Part shown: positions 47,401 to 58,329 of the stretch, one piece after another | How the letters are laid out: every line of letters starts with the position of its first letter | Position numbering within the stretch: position 1 is the stretch's first letter | NCBI RefSeq assembly: GCF_901709675.1 | Contig: NC_051091.1 | Coordinates: forward strand, 2,291,967-2,355,966 | Direction: 5' to 3' | Source of the DNA: Syngnathus acus | Lineage: Eukaryota; Chordata; Actinopteri; Syngnathiformes; Syngnathidae | Length of the DNA: 64,000 bases | Position numbers and translations under genes: made by a program | The notes under the pieces: model-generated | The model's database searches: none | Told to the model about the DNA's origin: nothing | What the model saw: only the letters and a program-made list of their open reading frames with translations

Positions 47401-48231
47401 TTCAAAAACGGTCACTTTCCTTTACAAAAGAAATACAATTTAAAGGATATTTAGTATTTATTTTTATTCAATTATTCGACTCTCCATACATATATAGGAA
47501 TAGAACTTTTGTTGTAATATAACAGATTTTAATATAGAAGCTGGTGTAACACTTAACAGATTTTTGTTGGTGGTGTGCCTCGAGATTTTTTCCAATGAAA
47601 AGGTGTGCCGTGAATGAAAAAAGGTTGGGAAACACTGATATAGTGGATAGGGACGGGAAAACATCAAAGCAGTGGAGTGGTGCGATGTTTTCATTTGAGT
47701 ACGATTGACGACGACGTTCGGTGCTCCTCCCTCTCGGGCTCCCTTCCCCCCACCACACAAAGAGCTTGCAGCTGCAATTGGGTTCGCCTGAGAAGCGACA
47801 CTGGCGGCGGCATCCACGAGGGGTGGATGGGGGGGGGACTGGGGAGGAAGTGAAGACCGAAGACCGATCTCTTTGACCGCATGGCGACTAGCCGCTTGGG
47901 AAGAATGAATATTAAAAATGAAAATAATCCAACGATAAGCAGTGTTTTGAAGCAGATTCTACATTTAAAGAAATCAGCCGGCAGCACCAGTTTCACCGCT
48001 AAAACGTGTCTATGAGAACAGGATGTGAAAAACTGTCAAAAGACACGTGCCAACAATTAAACGTAAGCATAACCAGCACATTATCAATGAAGGAAGAAAC
48101 TTGGCCAGATAAGGTTTCTACGATTGAACCCTGAGGAACAGCAAATTTGCTATGTTCCGGTCCTACAACATAGCATAAGATGGGAGTTCATCCCAAATGA
48201 AAACATTTTATCGGAGTGATTTTCAAAACAG
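47401..48231. other. Spacer between the foldback element and ccdc71
   Basis: AT-rich with no supported exon. Overlapping minus-strand frames of up to 117 codons lack recognisable motifs. AGGTGTGCCGTGAATGAAAA followed by GGTTGGGAAACACTG looks like the end of a hAT-type transposon remnant (TTGGGAAACACTG), but no matching opposite end was located. Confidence 0.35.
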
Positions 48232-49118
48232 TTTTATTGAACAAAAAATATTTTTTTTAAAGCAGGAATTTTTTAAACACGTTTCAAATACAAGATAAAC
48301 AGAATTTGAAAAAAAATCCATTTTTGGGTGGGCAGCATATAACACTCTTCCCAAAAAACTGCCAACTTTGACACTCAACAAAACAAAACAAAAGGGAAAC
48401 CCATCATTTTGACTTGGACAGAAGGAAACATTTCATTTGATCAATTCTTGAATACATACTGAAAAAGAAGTGACTCCAGATTTTGCAAACCTTTTTATAT
48501 TACTACCATCCAGTCCAAAATACTACCTACAGTGTATGTTTGTAGGTGGAACTAAAAAGGAACACTTTGTGGAGGGCAACAAACTTTTTGACCCAAACAG
48601 GAAGCAAACCACCACCACTCAAGTGGACCCCAATGCATTCCCTTACCGCCCTGCGACAACCCGACAAAAAAAGGAAGACCAACTTCATGTTTTTCCAGGA
48701 TTTAGCAAAGTGGTTTTATTGGAGGCCTGCCGCTATGTCTTTATTCTTAAGTCTTTAGGGAAGCACAATGTGGCCTTCCATCCTTAAAGCAAATGGTGGA
48801 AGTCTTCAACTGGGTGTGGGAATCCTATCCAAATAATGGCGCTTCAACCATATTAAGACCATGAGGAATGAAAAAGTGATAACTCCAATGGAAATACAGA
48901 ATTGCACCGAGAGTGAAAATGTACCAGCAATCAACGTTAAGTCATTTCCCAGCCTGCTAGGAAAATTAACTCCCTACTTCTAATGCCTTTCAAGGAATCC
49001 CAACTTTCAGACTGGAACCCCATGAAAGAACTTTGCTGCAAAGGGGAATCCTGGTCGGAATTGACAGATGTGTAAGACACTAATAAAACAATGCGTATGC
49101 TCCGAGGGAGTGTCCGTT
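48232..49118 (-). other. ccdc71: Probable ccdc71 3' UTR
   Basis: The minus-strand AATAAA complement TTTATT lies at 48232-48237 and another at about 48715. Either would end a UTR of 0.4-0.9 kb after the ccdc71 stop at 49119. No open reading frame of interest is present. Confidence 0.4.
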
Positions 49119-50189
49119 TCAGTTCTGGTATCGGAAGTCTCTCAACACGTGGTTCAGAGGGCGGATTTGTATCACGGGAGACAGGTTGACCTGCAGTATT
49201 TTCTGCGCTTTGCATCGAGCTTCGTCCACCGAGCGAGAGTTGTCCACCTTCACAACCTTTGAGCGCAAACACTTGTTATCTCGCCAGCGGTTTCTTTGCC
49301 GGGTGGGATGTGTCAGTTCTTTCGGGCCCAGTCCATTTTGGTGGAGGACGTTGCCACCCCAGCCATTGCTGGTGAGCTCCGTGTGAGTCTGTGGGAAAGC
49401 TTGGCCATTGGCATAGAATACAGGTGCAGAGTCACCGATGAGAGCGCCATCCAGTCGGACGGGGCAAGATAAGCTCTTCTGGCTGAACAAGGCCACGGCT
49501 CTGGTGGACGCCCCATCGCCATTCTGGGAAGGCTGCAATGGTATTCCTGAAAGTGCTGGAGGGGGCTGCTTCTGCAAAAAGACAGCTGGGGGAGTCTTAC
49601 GGGGTATGTCCCACGTGGTTTGGATCTGGAGTCTGGCTGTGTGGCAACCAGACAGACCTTTGATGTTAGTCAGCCTGAGGCACGATTGCACCTGGGGAGC
49701 CTCAGAGATTTCACAAGTCTGAACGGAGCTCTTACTGTAGGCACTAGTGCACTGGTCCATCAGTTGCTCCGGAGGTCGAACTCCTTGGATTCGGGGGTTT
49801 CCATTTTGAAAGACGTTCCAGGAAGGATGCACCTCTCTTTTCTTAACTCGAACCCTTCGCCGCTTCTTGGGTGGCAGCCTGACATTCCGGCTAGGTGGCT
49901 TGATCATGTCCACGGTCAAGGGCTGGTTTGTGTAAGAGCGGTAGCCATAGACGTCCTTGCTACGCAGTACGGTGGGCTTGTGGCCCTCCTTGCTCAACTC
50001 CTGCAGGAAGGTGACCAGCTCATCGGTACTGGAGAGATCCCGGGACATGGGGGTAAGGATCTTCACCGCTTCCAGAAGGACACTGCGGCCGGCTGACGCA
50101 ATTCTAGACCAGGTGTGAACCGCCCGCTCCTCCTCGTTGGCAAATTCCGACGGCCGGCCAACCACAGGGCCTTGCACTGCCTCAGCCAT
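49119..50189 (-). CDS. ccdc71: CCDC71-family protein, single coding exon
   Basis: The frame gives 356 residues from the ATG at 50187-50189 (MAEAVQG). A longer frame starts at 50240, but an acceptor (CTTGGCCAG on the minus strand, near 50199) just before the ATG shows a spliced 5' leader. The N-terminus EERAVHTWSRI, SRDLSSTDELVTFLQEL and PTVLRSKDVYGYRSYT, and the C-terminus VKVDNSRSVDEARCKAQKIL and QVNLSPVIQIRPL, match human CCDC71 at both ends. The middle is basic (PPKKRRRVRVKKRE, a nuclear signal) and otherwise divergent, without the Ala/Lys repeats of human CCDC71. CCDC71L is the alternative name for a paralogue with the same ends. The molecular function is not established. Confidence 0.8.
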   Translation of the reverse strand: MAEAVQGPVVGRPSEFANEEERAVHTWSRIASAGRSVLLEAVKILTPMSRDLSSTDELVTFLQELSKEGHKPTVLRSKDVYGYRSYTNQPLTVDMIKPPSRNVRLPPKKRRRVRVKKREVHPSWNVFQNGNPRIQGVRPPEQLMDQCTSAYSKSSVQTCEISEAPQVQSCLRLTNIKGLSGCHTARLQIQTTWDIPRKTPPAVFLQKQPPPALSGIPLQPSQNGDGASTRAVALFSQKSLSCPVRLDGALIGDSAPVFYANGQAFPQTHTELTSNGWGGNVLHQNGLGPKELTHPTRQRNRWRDNKCLRSKVVKVDNSRSVDEARCKAQKILQVNLSPVIQIRPLNHVLRDFRYQN

Positions 50190-50199
50190 GTTAGCAATC

Positions 50200-52960
50200 C
50201 TGGCCAAGGAAACAAAGAAAACAGAAATCACTGAACACAACTCAACTGACCGTCCTCATTTGGGTTACTCGGTCGATTACCCAAGACTCCAAGAAGGTCA
50301 AATCTAAATCGGGTCAAAGGGAAATGGAGGACTAACTGACAGCTCCTGACTGGTTGTAGACCTAGCTTCAGTGTAATTTACAACATCAACTGATGACAAA
50401 GGGGACAACCACTGGACCAGATCAAAAAGAAACCGGCAGTATAGGGCCTTTTACACTGAAGTATGCTAGTATTACTTATTGACGGTGTACCAGGACCAAG
50501 TAGAATTGTCCAAAACAGATTAGCTCTCAGGTTAGATAGACGTGACAAGCACCAGACAAGAGACACTTTGGAAGGATTTGCATCATATTATTCAAGACTT
50601 GGCCAGTGTAAGCCATCAGTATTAAAACAACCAGAAACTGGCCATCGATCTTCTCCTACGTGATTCCTTCTCTGGATGTTGTGGAGCCACAGAACCTCCT
50701 TGCAGCCAAGTTGGGCTTTCTAATCGTACTTTTCAGTATAGGACTTGTCGAGCTTTCTGCCATTGCATCTGACTGCAGACATACTCAAAGATTCTCTGCA
50801 TTCATATTTCTGTTCTGAGTTTTGTCATGCTTCCCGGTTGTTCTGTGAAAATGTCGGTGCTACTGTACTCAAAGACCAGATACAAGACATGGGACTGTAA
50901 TTAACTTCAACACAGTTCCCCTGATTATCCCATAGGCATCTAAGACATTTTGTCTTAGCTGTACAGTGAACACATACCGTCCAAGATGGTTCCTAAGGCA
51001 ACGATGGTCTATAACAGAGGTCCCCAACCAATATGCTTTAATGAATAGAATGTTAAATAGCAAGACTGGTTAAGCAATAATCAAATAAGAGAGAAATAGC
51101 ATTATAACAGATTGCATAGATATAATGGTTCTACTCACGGATACAGAACATCTCAGTCCAACGTTGGAAATAAGACAAAAGAAGTCCAAAAGGGTAAAAG
51201 GAAAATTCCAAGTGATGTCCCAAAAGGGCTACAATTCCAGTTGGTCAAAAAGGGGTGAAAATTCTTTAAGTAAAAGGTCCGATGTGAGTGGGGTCAACAA
51301 TTAGCAATTCCAAAAGTAATCAAATTGAACTGTAGCGGGCTTTGGGGGGGAATAATAATAATGCTATATGATGATGATGCTATCTTGACTATTTGCAATA
51401 CGGGCGAATTTCCTTTCAAAGGTGTCAACCGCAAGAGAGACATATCATGGAAAACCCTTTTATATTCATTTTCTTGAAAAGTGTAATCTATCCCTCCAGG
51501 TACTGCAGAGATACTTTTATGATCTGTTTGGGGGCTATTTTTTACTTTGTTCAGTTTTCTCTGTTCTCTATTACGTATTTTTATCTATTACATCAGCGGT
51601 CCCCAACGTTTTTTGCGCCACGGACATGTCAGACAATATTTTCACGGACCGACCTTTATCTAAATAAATTTATAATAAATATGATGAAATAAAATGTACG
51701 ACTGCCATAAAAACAAATACAAAGCGCATAAAAATAAAACTCACCGCGGCCCGGCGGTTGGGGACCACTGTATTACATCACATCCGTTGGGGCGGGACAA
51801 ACCAAACAAGGTAATGGGTGTGGCCAAACTGTATCGCAAATCCGTCGTGTTTATTACTCGGAGAGACTTTTGTAGTCCAAACAACTCAAGGACGCCGAAG
51901 TGGAGAAATCAAAATGTTCCGTTGTTGGATGCATCAATTCACACAAATCATTGCACCATCCCCCAACATCAAAACCTAAAGAAGTGCCTGGTCAAATTAG
52001 AATTTTCAAGCAGTGTTTCCACGTCTGTAGGCAAAGTCCACATTTAGTTTTCAACCCAGGGCACCTTTAGTGTAAATAAAACTTCTGTGAGCATAAAACA
52101 AATAAACACAAATAGCTAGCAAGCCATGGTTAGATCCAGTACACGCTTATCTCGGGGGCCCCCTATCGGTACGGCGCTCGCAAAACGAGACTCGGGTAAT
52201 ATTTTTAATCAAAGTGTTCAATTTGGGGCTCTCACGCGCTACACTGACAACCTCGCAAACTTGGACGGCTCGGGCGGAGGGTGTGCCTTTTCTTTTCCTT
52301 TTCTTTCTTTCTTTCTTTTACGGACTTGCGGGCGTCAAGTTTCCCGTCGCGACCGAGGCGGCCGAAGAGGCGGCCGCGGCGTGGCTCCGACCGGCAAGCC
52401 AGCTCCGTTACCGCGTCCTTCCACTCGCTACGGCCGATGTAGCCAGTGGGACGTATTAAGGTCGTCCAAACGACGGGCGAGAGAGAGATCAAGACGAAAT
52501 TACCTCTTAACCGCGCTGTCTCGGCATCCTCCGGTCGCCGCGCGCTGCCGCTCCACCATAAAATGGCTGCGTCGAGGCGGAGCGGCTGACTGAGGCAGCC
52601 AGGGAGAAAGGAGAAGGGGGCGGAACACAAGGCCACACAAGGAGGGGGGGACCACCGGCCCGACAAACGTGGGAAATGACTCCAAAATAATCCCCTCTGA
52701 AAATACGACGTAAGAACGAGATGGCACCAACGACAACAATACTCGACATCAACTCATAAAAGTTCATAAAAACAAATAAAGCTGGAAATATGACACCACG
52801 GTTGAACAGTGACGTCATAAACAGAGGGCGGCGGTTAAGTTGTTTTCGTATTTGAGGCGGAAAGCCTTGAAAACAGGCCACAGCAATCATCGTTTTTCTT
52901 AATTTCAACATAGATAGAGAGGTGTTTTTATGAGGAATCAAAAAAAAAAGAAAAAAAAAT
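50200..52960. other. Probable ccdc71 5' leader intron and promoter region
   Basis: No coding exon is supported. A CpG-rich patch at about 52330-52620 (GGCGGCCGCGGCGTGGCTCC, GGTCGCCGCGCGCTGCCG) contains AAAATGGCTGC (YY1-like) and probably holds the ccdc71 promoter, since the ATG exon has an upstream acceptor. The direction of transcription here is inferred. The hAT-like MITE lies between. Confidence 0.4.
51586..51778 (+). mobile_element. hAT-type MITE with 8-base target-site duplication
   Basis: The element spans 51594-51770 (177 bases). Its ends CAGCGGTCCCCAACG and GGTTGGGGACCACTG are imperfect inverted repeats of the hAT (Charlie-like) CAGNGGTCCCCAACC type. TATTACAT is duplicated on each side (51586-51593 and 51771-51778), the 8-base duplication expected of hAT. 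The interior has AATAAATTTATAATAAATAT and CCGCGGCCCGGCGGTTGG. CAGAGGTCCCCAACC near 51015 looks like a lone end of another copy. Confidence 0.92.
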
Positions 52961-53445
52961 CTTCACAATTCTTGAATCAAGTTGGGGCAGTGCCCCACCA
53001 CATCAAGCTTGTGAACAAAAAATCACAGCTAATTATATACACAGTTATATTACAGTTAGTACAAAATGCTGCTGCAAGGCTGATCTCACGGACAAGAAAT
53101 TTTGATCACATTACCCCAATATTAGCCAACTTACATTGGCTCCCGGTCCATTTAAGATGTGACTTCAAGGTTCTTCTATTAACCTATAAATCATTGCATG
53201 GCTTAGCGCCTCCATATCTCGTTGACCTAGTTGTTCCTCATGTTCCGTCTCGTAACCTTCGTTTGCAAAACGCTCGTCTTTTAGTGACACCGAGGGCCAA
53301 GAAAATGTCTGCAGGGTCTCGAGCATTTTCTATTCGGGCTCCAGAGCTTTGGAATGCCCTACCAATGGATATTAGAACTGCTACCTCACTAGAAACATTT
53401 AAGACACGTTTAAAGACACATTTCTATGATATAGCCTTTAATTAA
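52960..53445 (+). mobile_element. 3' fragment of a LINE reverse transcriptase (L2/Rex-like)
   Basis: The frame 52930-53445 contains LQNAAARLISR-like VQNAAARLISRTRNFDHITP, LHWLPVHLRCDFKVLLLTYK, SLHGLAPPYLVDL, RAFSIRAPELWNALPMDIR and FKTRLKTHFYDIAFN. This is the C-terminal domain of a fish non-LTR retrotransposon polymerase. It is 5'-truncated (no catalytic motifs) and dead, but the frame is still open, so the insertion is fairly young. The stop is TAA at about 53443. Confidence 0.9.
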
Positions 53446-53904
53446 CCTGTAGTAGCCGATTCGGCTGGAGTTTTGTTTTCGCTCCCTCGTTCCACCGAGC
53501 CGCAACACTCCAAATAATAGGGTCCAAAAAAGTCAACCGCACTCATTTGAAAAAGTTGCAGAACCAACGCCCTCCACGTGGAGGCGGCAAAACCACTTAG
53601 GGGCGCACTCAAAGGCGGAAGTCAAGTTGTTAGTCTGAGGTCGCTTCCCGTTTCCCACAGTTGAGCTGTTTTCAAACTGGCCTGTTGCTACTTGCCACTT
53701 GGCAAACGCTTCCTTTTGCAACCTTTTAACACGCACACACATTGTGAACGCTGTCAAGAAGTTGAGGGCGAGGACGTCGCCTCGGGGCGTTTGTGAGGGA
53801 CTTCACTGCGGCGGGTTTGACGTGTTAGCTCGTGGCTAACGTGAGCCAAGTGATGGCCTCTGGGCTACTGCAAACTCTCTGACAAGTTTCCCAGTCGCTT
53901 CGCG
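53446..53904. other. Spacer and likely promoter of the five-exon gene
   Basis: No exon before the ATG at 53905 is supported. GGCGAGGACGTCGCCTCGG, CACTGCGGCGG and GGTTTGACGTGTTAGCTCG near 53766-53835 suggest a CpG-rich transcription start region with a CREB-like TGACGT. Confidence 0.35.
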
Positions 53905-56775
53905 ATGACGAGCGAAGAAGCCAAGAGCACCGTGGCGGTCAACGAAGACGACGAGGCCGCCTCTGCTCCTCCATCCGAGTCGAACGAGCACGATTATGCC
54001 GACACTGACTTCGCTGACACCTCCACCGCCGCCGAACTTCCAGCGCGCGCCGGGGGTGATGAGGATGACGAAGAGGAGGAGAAAAACCAGCTCCCAAAAG
54101 CACCGGTCCATCGTGGACGTCGGCGGACCAAGGGCCAGGAGGACAATATGTGCTCCTGCTGCAAGGGTCTGTCATGGAAAATGCATTTTTATCATCTAAT
54201 TTATTAGAGATTTCAATTGGGTATTCGCAGAATAACTATTTTTGCTCTCTCTCGCTCAACAGATCAGTTTGAGCGGCAGGGCCGAGGTTTCAACAGGAGG
54301 GCCGTGTTCACCTTCACCACGCCGGAGGCGGCCCAGTGGGTCTTCCCCGACGCTGGCGCCATCAGCAAAAAGTCGTTTGTGTGCGAAACATGCGCGCAGG
54401 TTATCAGGACCAAATGCTGGCGCAAAAACAATGGCAAGAGGGTCTTGTGGCTCAAACCTGCCGTTGCTAAACAGGTGAGGCGCTGGCCATGCCCTCTTAG
54501 GGCACACCCAAGGCAAGCACAACTTTGCCTCACCCGAACAAAAACCAGCAAAGAGCTTTTTAGCAAAGGAATGACATTAAAAGTCCTGCAGCGCCCACTA
54601 CCATATCGACTGAAAAATGATGTCAAAGTGCCCTCGGGCTCGTATTGCGGACGTGCTGGCTTGTTACGTTGTCAATGCTAGCCTGAGGGCACTTTGGAGT
54701 CGCTGCCAGTACATTCCATATGAAAAGATTTTTTTAGTCTCGAGTTGACCTTTCCCAATTGCGGTTTGCAGGCGAGCAGCTGCCACAGGAAGAAAGGCCA
54801 GCGTATGGGCAAGAAGAGCCGCGCGGCGCTGCTGGTGAGCAAGTCGTGCTACCGCTCGGCCTTCCGCATGCTTTGGTCAGCCAAGGGCGCCCGGAAGCCC
54901 ATGATGGACTTCCTGAGCCGCGAACTGCGCGAGGAAATGAAGACGCTGTCGCGCCACGCCGACAGCCCCTTCCACCAGAAGGTGTCCAGCAAGAAGCTGC
55001 TCTCCTTCTTCCCGTGGGCGCGCTGCCTCAGCTGGGCGCAGGAGCACGCGCCGCTGGTCACTACCTGCCTGCGCTCCCTCTTCCCCACCGTCAGTGCCCT
55101 CGTCAAGAGCAGGCAGTAAGTCTGCCAACCGCACAAATTCAACTCGTGCCCAGAGGACCAAATTGCTAAATATGCCAAGCAACAAGATATTTGAGTCACA
55201 CCGAATGTTGTGCATCACGCAAAAAAGAAGAATGATTCTGCTTTATGCGGGAGAAATGAAATCAGTTAAAGAAGACTAATAATTCCATGTGTCCCAAGCC
55301 CAAACTAACAAGTTGTCTGTGTACCTGCGCATGCTTAGCCAGCTGTCAGCGTCGGAGGCAGAGCTTCAGGTGCTGCGGCGCAGCGTGCTGACGCTGGCGG
55401 TGCCGCTGTTCACCAGGAACATCTGGACCAACAACTTCCTGCAGGCGGCATTGGGGGCCAAGTTGCGTCTGCAGGGCTGCTCCGGACCCGCCTTGGACAC
55501 ACTCAACAGCCTGGGTCTGTGCCAGAACAAGGACACTGTGCGCTTGCGCCTGCACCGGCTGCATGGCGCCGCCGGTGTCAACAACAAGACGGTGAGTCTG
55601 CAAATTTCAAAAGGCAAACAGGAGCCATTTTCACGCCGACATTCCGTCAAATTCCAAGTACGACGGACGACATCCACTCACCTTCCGCGGAAATTGCCGA
55701 GCAGCCAGACTCCTTTATGGATCAAAATTCGGGAGAAGTTGAAAGGGAGAAAAAAAAAAAAGATAAAACATCACCTAAGAAATCACGTTAATCCTGCTTT
55801 AAATGAAAGAAACTTGAAAAACAAGCATGCCCCATAAAAAAGGTCAATTCAATAGGTTGGTATGTTTTACGTAAATATAAACAATGCAAATCACATCATT
55901 CTGATTTACCTATGAAAATCTTGAGGAAAAAATATAAATTGTTGAATAATTATGCTTTACAGTGGGAGAAATTACAAGTCAAATTACTCTACTTTTTCAC
56001 AAAATGTAAAGTAATCTAAGGTTGAAAGTAGTAACATTTGGAAAGAAAAAAGATTGTAGTGTCATGTCACTGCATTATGCTCTTTCAAAACAAAAAATCT
56101 GAATTACGAAAAATGAAAAGCTAAAATATTAGTTAAATGAAAGCAATTCTTATAATCACACAATTCTGCTTTACGCGAAGAACGTCAGTGTCTATTTAAA
56201 AAATCCCCCAAAAAACTTTAATAAAATAAATATTTTGAATAAAACTAGAAATCGTCACAGTCCTGTCAAAAATGTTTTAAAGAGAAGAAAGGATCAAATG
56301 TCAGAAAATCCTGATATAAAGATACGTGATGTCATCAATCAAAATAAGAAAATCCTGATATAAAGAGACGTGATGTCATCGATCAAAATTGCAACAGACG
56401 ATCGGCTCTCAATCAGCACTTACCTCCACCGATTGATGAAGAGCATTTTGTATTTTTTCCGGATAGAATGGAGGAGAGAGTCAAGGTCACATGATTGACA
56501 TGGAGGAAGATGATGTCGAGGAAGATGAAGAAGATGAGGAAGAAGAAATAGAGGACGACGATGACCAGGAGGAGGAGGCAGAAGAAGAGCGGGTGCAAGT
56601 GGAGCTGGAGAAGAGGAAGAAGAAGCGGAAGCGGGAGCGAGAGGAAGAGGAGGATGACGAGGAGGAGGTAGAAGAGCAAGAGGAGGAGGAGAGGAAGAGG
56701 AAGGTGGTGGTGGTGCGTCTGGGCCTGCTCAAGGGACACTCGGAGGTGGGACGGGCCGACCTGTCGGCCCCCTGA
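53905..56775 (+). CDS. Uncharacterised five-exon gene, 459 residues
   Basis: Exons: 53905-54166, 54263-54474, 54772-55115, 55339-55591, 56467-56775. All junctions are GT-AG and phase-consistent, and the total of 1380 bases is an exact codon multiple. I do not recognise it. Exon 1: acidic and Ser/Ala-rich, ending MCSCCK. Exon 2: FNRRAVFTFTTPEAAQWVFP, then CETC and IRTKCWRKNNGKRVLWL, which may bind metal or DNA. Exon 3: basic and aromatic (KKGQRMGKKSRAALLVSKSC, FFPWARCLSWAQEHAP). Exon 4: helical, SASEAELQVLRRSVLTLAVP, ALGAKLRLQGCSGPALDTL, NSLGLCQNKDTVRLRLHRLH. This last stretch looks like the N-terminal region of DUF6589-type proteins (inference from memory). Exon 5: extreme Glu/Lys/Arg low complexity ending VVVVRLGLLKGHSEVGRADL. 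Domestication of a transposon-derived protein is possible but unproven. Confidence 0.75.
55592..56466 (+). other. Long AT-rich intron 4 with a small tandem repeat
   Basis: The intron of 875 bases has no further exon. AATCCTGATATAAAGATACG, TGATGTCATCAATCAAAAT and its near-copy AATCCTGATATAAAGAGACG, TGATGTCATCGATCAAAAT lie at about 56309-56389, a 42-46-base duplication. The acceptor is CCGGATAG at 56466. Confidence 0.6.
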
Positions 56776-58329
56776 AAAAAAGCTCGTCAGCCCATTGGAA
56801 CAGGAACACAGGAAGTTTTAAGTGTCCCGTTCAAACAAAGGTCAAAATGGAGATGAGGAACTCTGAATTTCTTCAGATTAGATGATACAAAAAAGGAAAG
56901 ACTGGATAGGTTTGATTTAAGGACGCATAAGATCAACCCTGTAAATAGCAAAAATTAAATCATTTCAACACTTGCGATGTCTGTTTTTGAACTTGCAACA
57001 CAGCAACTCGTTTATGAGCTGTTAAAGGTAAAAATAGAAAGTATTGTAGAATATTTAGCTACAAGTATACACGGCCGTGGATCAGAGATACAGCAGTTGT
57101 CATCGGAAGGTCCCCTGTTTGATTCCCGCAAGATTTCGGATTAGTGTTAGGGTTTTAAAGAAGGGTTTCAAATTGAGGTTAGTGGCAAGTGTATTTTAAC
57201 ATCATGGGTTTCCACACTTGAAAAGGAAGGACTTGACCAAACTGGGATTCCACTCTTTGTTCGGGTTTTTAATGAGCGAAACAATCAAGGTGAAAAACCT
57301 TTAAAACATACAAAAAAATGGATGAGTTTAAACAAAAGGTACAATTTTCTTCCAAATAAACGATGTCGATAAAGTTCAGTTCTTTTTACTAAAAGAAAGA
57401 AAGAAAAGGTCTTGAACATAAAGTTATCCTTTCAAACAAAAGTCAATACACAACTTAATGCTTGTCATAAAGACTAAACTAAATGAGTCCAGTTGAGAAC
57501 TGTGAGCTCACCTTGGTCTCCTCTTCCCATGAGTTTTTTCCTTTCTCCGTGGAGCTCAATGCGGTTCGCTGCTACTCCTGTGTTGCTCGCTGATCGAAAG
57601 GATTTTGTTGTTTGCTGCTTGGTGTGTGCGTGCTCCCTATCAGGATAGATAGCGCTCAGCTGTTGAGGAGCTCCACTGCGTGCTGCGCGTTCACGTCATA
57701 CACCTGCAGTGCCCCCTTGTGGTCACATGCACCCACAGACAGGTGCGCACCTCCCAGGGGTTTCACAGTGATGTTTCAAATTAGGGTTAGGATTTCAAAG
57801 TTGGGTTTAAAACTAGGGTTATGGTTTTAAAGTAAGGTTTCAAATTGATTATTAATATACATGTTATTTCTAATATAAGCCTTACTATACTTGGTTGATT
57901 AAAAAAAAAGATGGTGGATATCACTGTGGGCGAGGGTTTGTCTTTTGACTCCATTTTATGATTTCCTCCTTGTATAAACGGCTCCAACTTCTAAAAATAA
58001 CCACTGGAAACACAAGTAATGGATGGAAGTATTTCTCTTTAATTGTTGTAACAGTCATTTACTGTGACAACATCCAGAGCACCAGAAAATCGTCTGGCCT
58101 GCTTTATACGTCACCACCTGTGGCTTCGGCCAAACAGTTGTGCTCCCAAATGGTACCTAATAAATAAATTGATAATCTATTTGTTTAACGGACAGGACAG
58201 CTCCAAAGGTGGATTATTGATTTTAAAGTGGAGGGAGTAGGAGGTGCACATTGGAGTGGAACTCGTGCATTCTGGAAACATTGAGCTGTATTTACAAGGT
58301 CAACTATTGGGTTATTTAAAAAGCAGGTT
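56776..58329. other. Spacer between the unknown gene and pdhb (convergent ends)
   Basis: AT-rich with no supported exon. Telomere-like TTAGGGTTTTAAA and GGGTTTCAAATT strings recur near 57140-57180 and 57780-57845, a dispersed repeat in this window (also near 44040). AATAAA at 57354-57359 is one of the poly(A) candidates for the five-exon gene. Confidence 0.4.

Noticed and set aside
56413-56739. Minus-strand Leu/Ser/His-rich frames
   Set aside because: These are the reverse of the Glu/Lys-rich exon 5 of the + strand gene.
57130-57845. TTAGGG-like strings as telomeric sequence
   Set aside because: Strings such as GTTAGGGTTTTAAAG are dispersed and degenerate, and do not form a (TTAGGG)n array. 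They look like a dispersed fish repeat.
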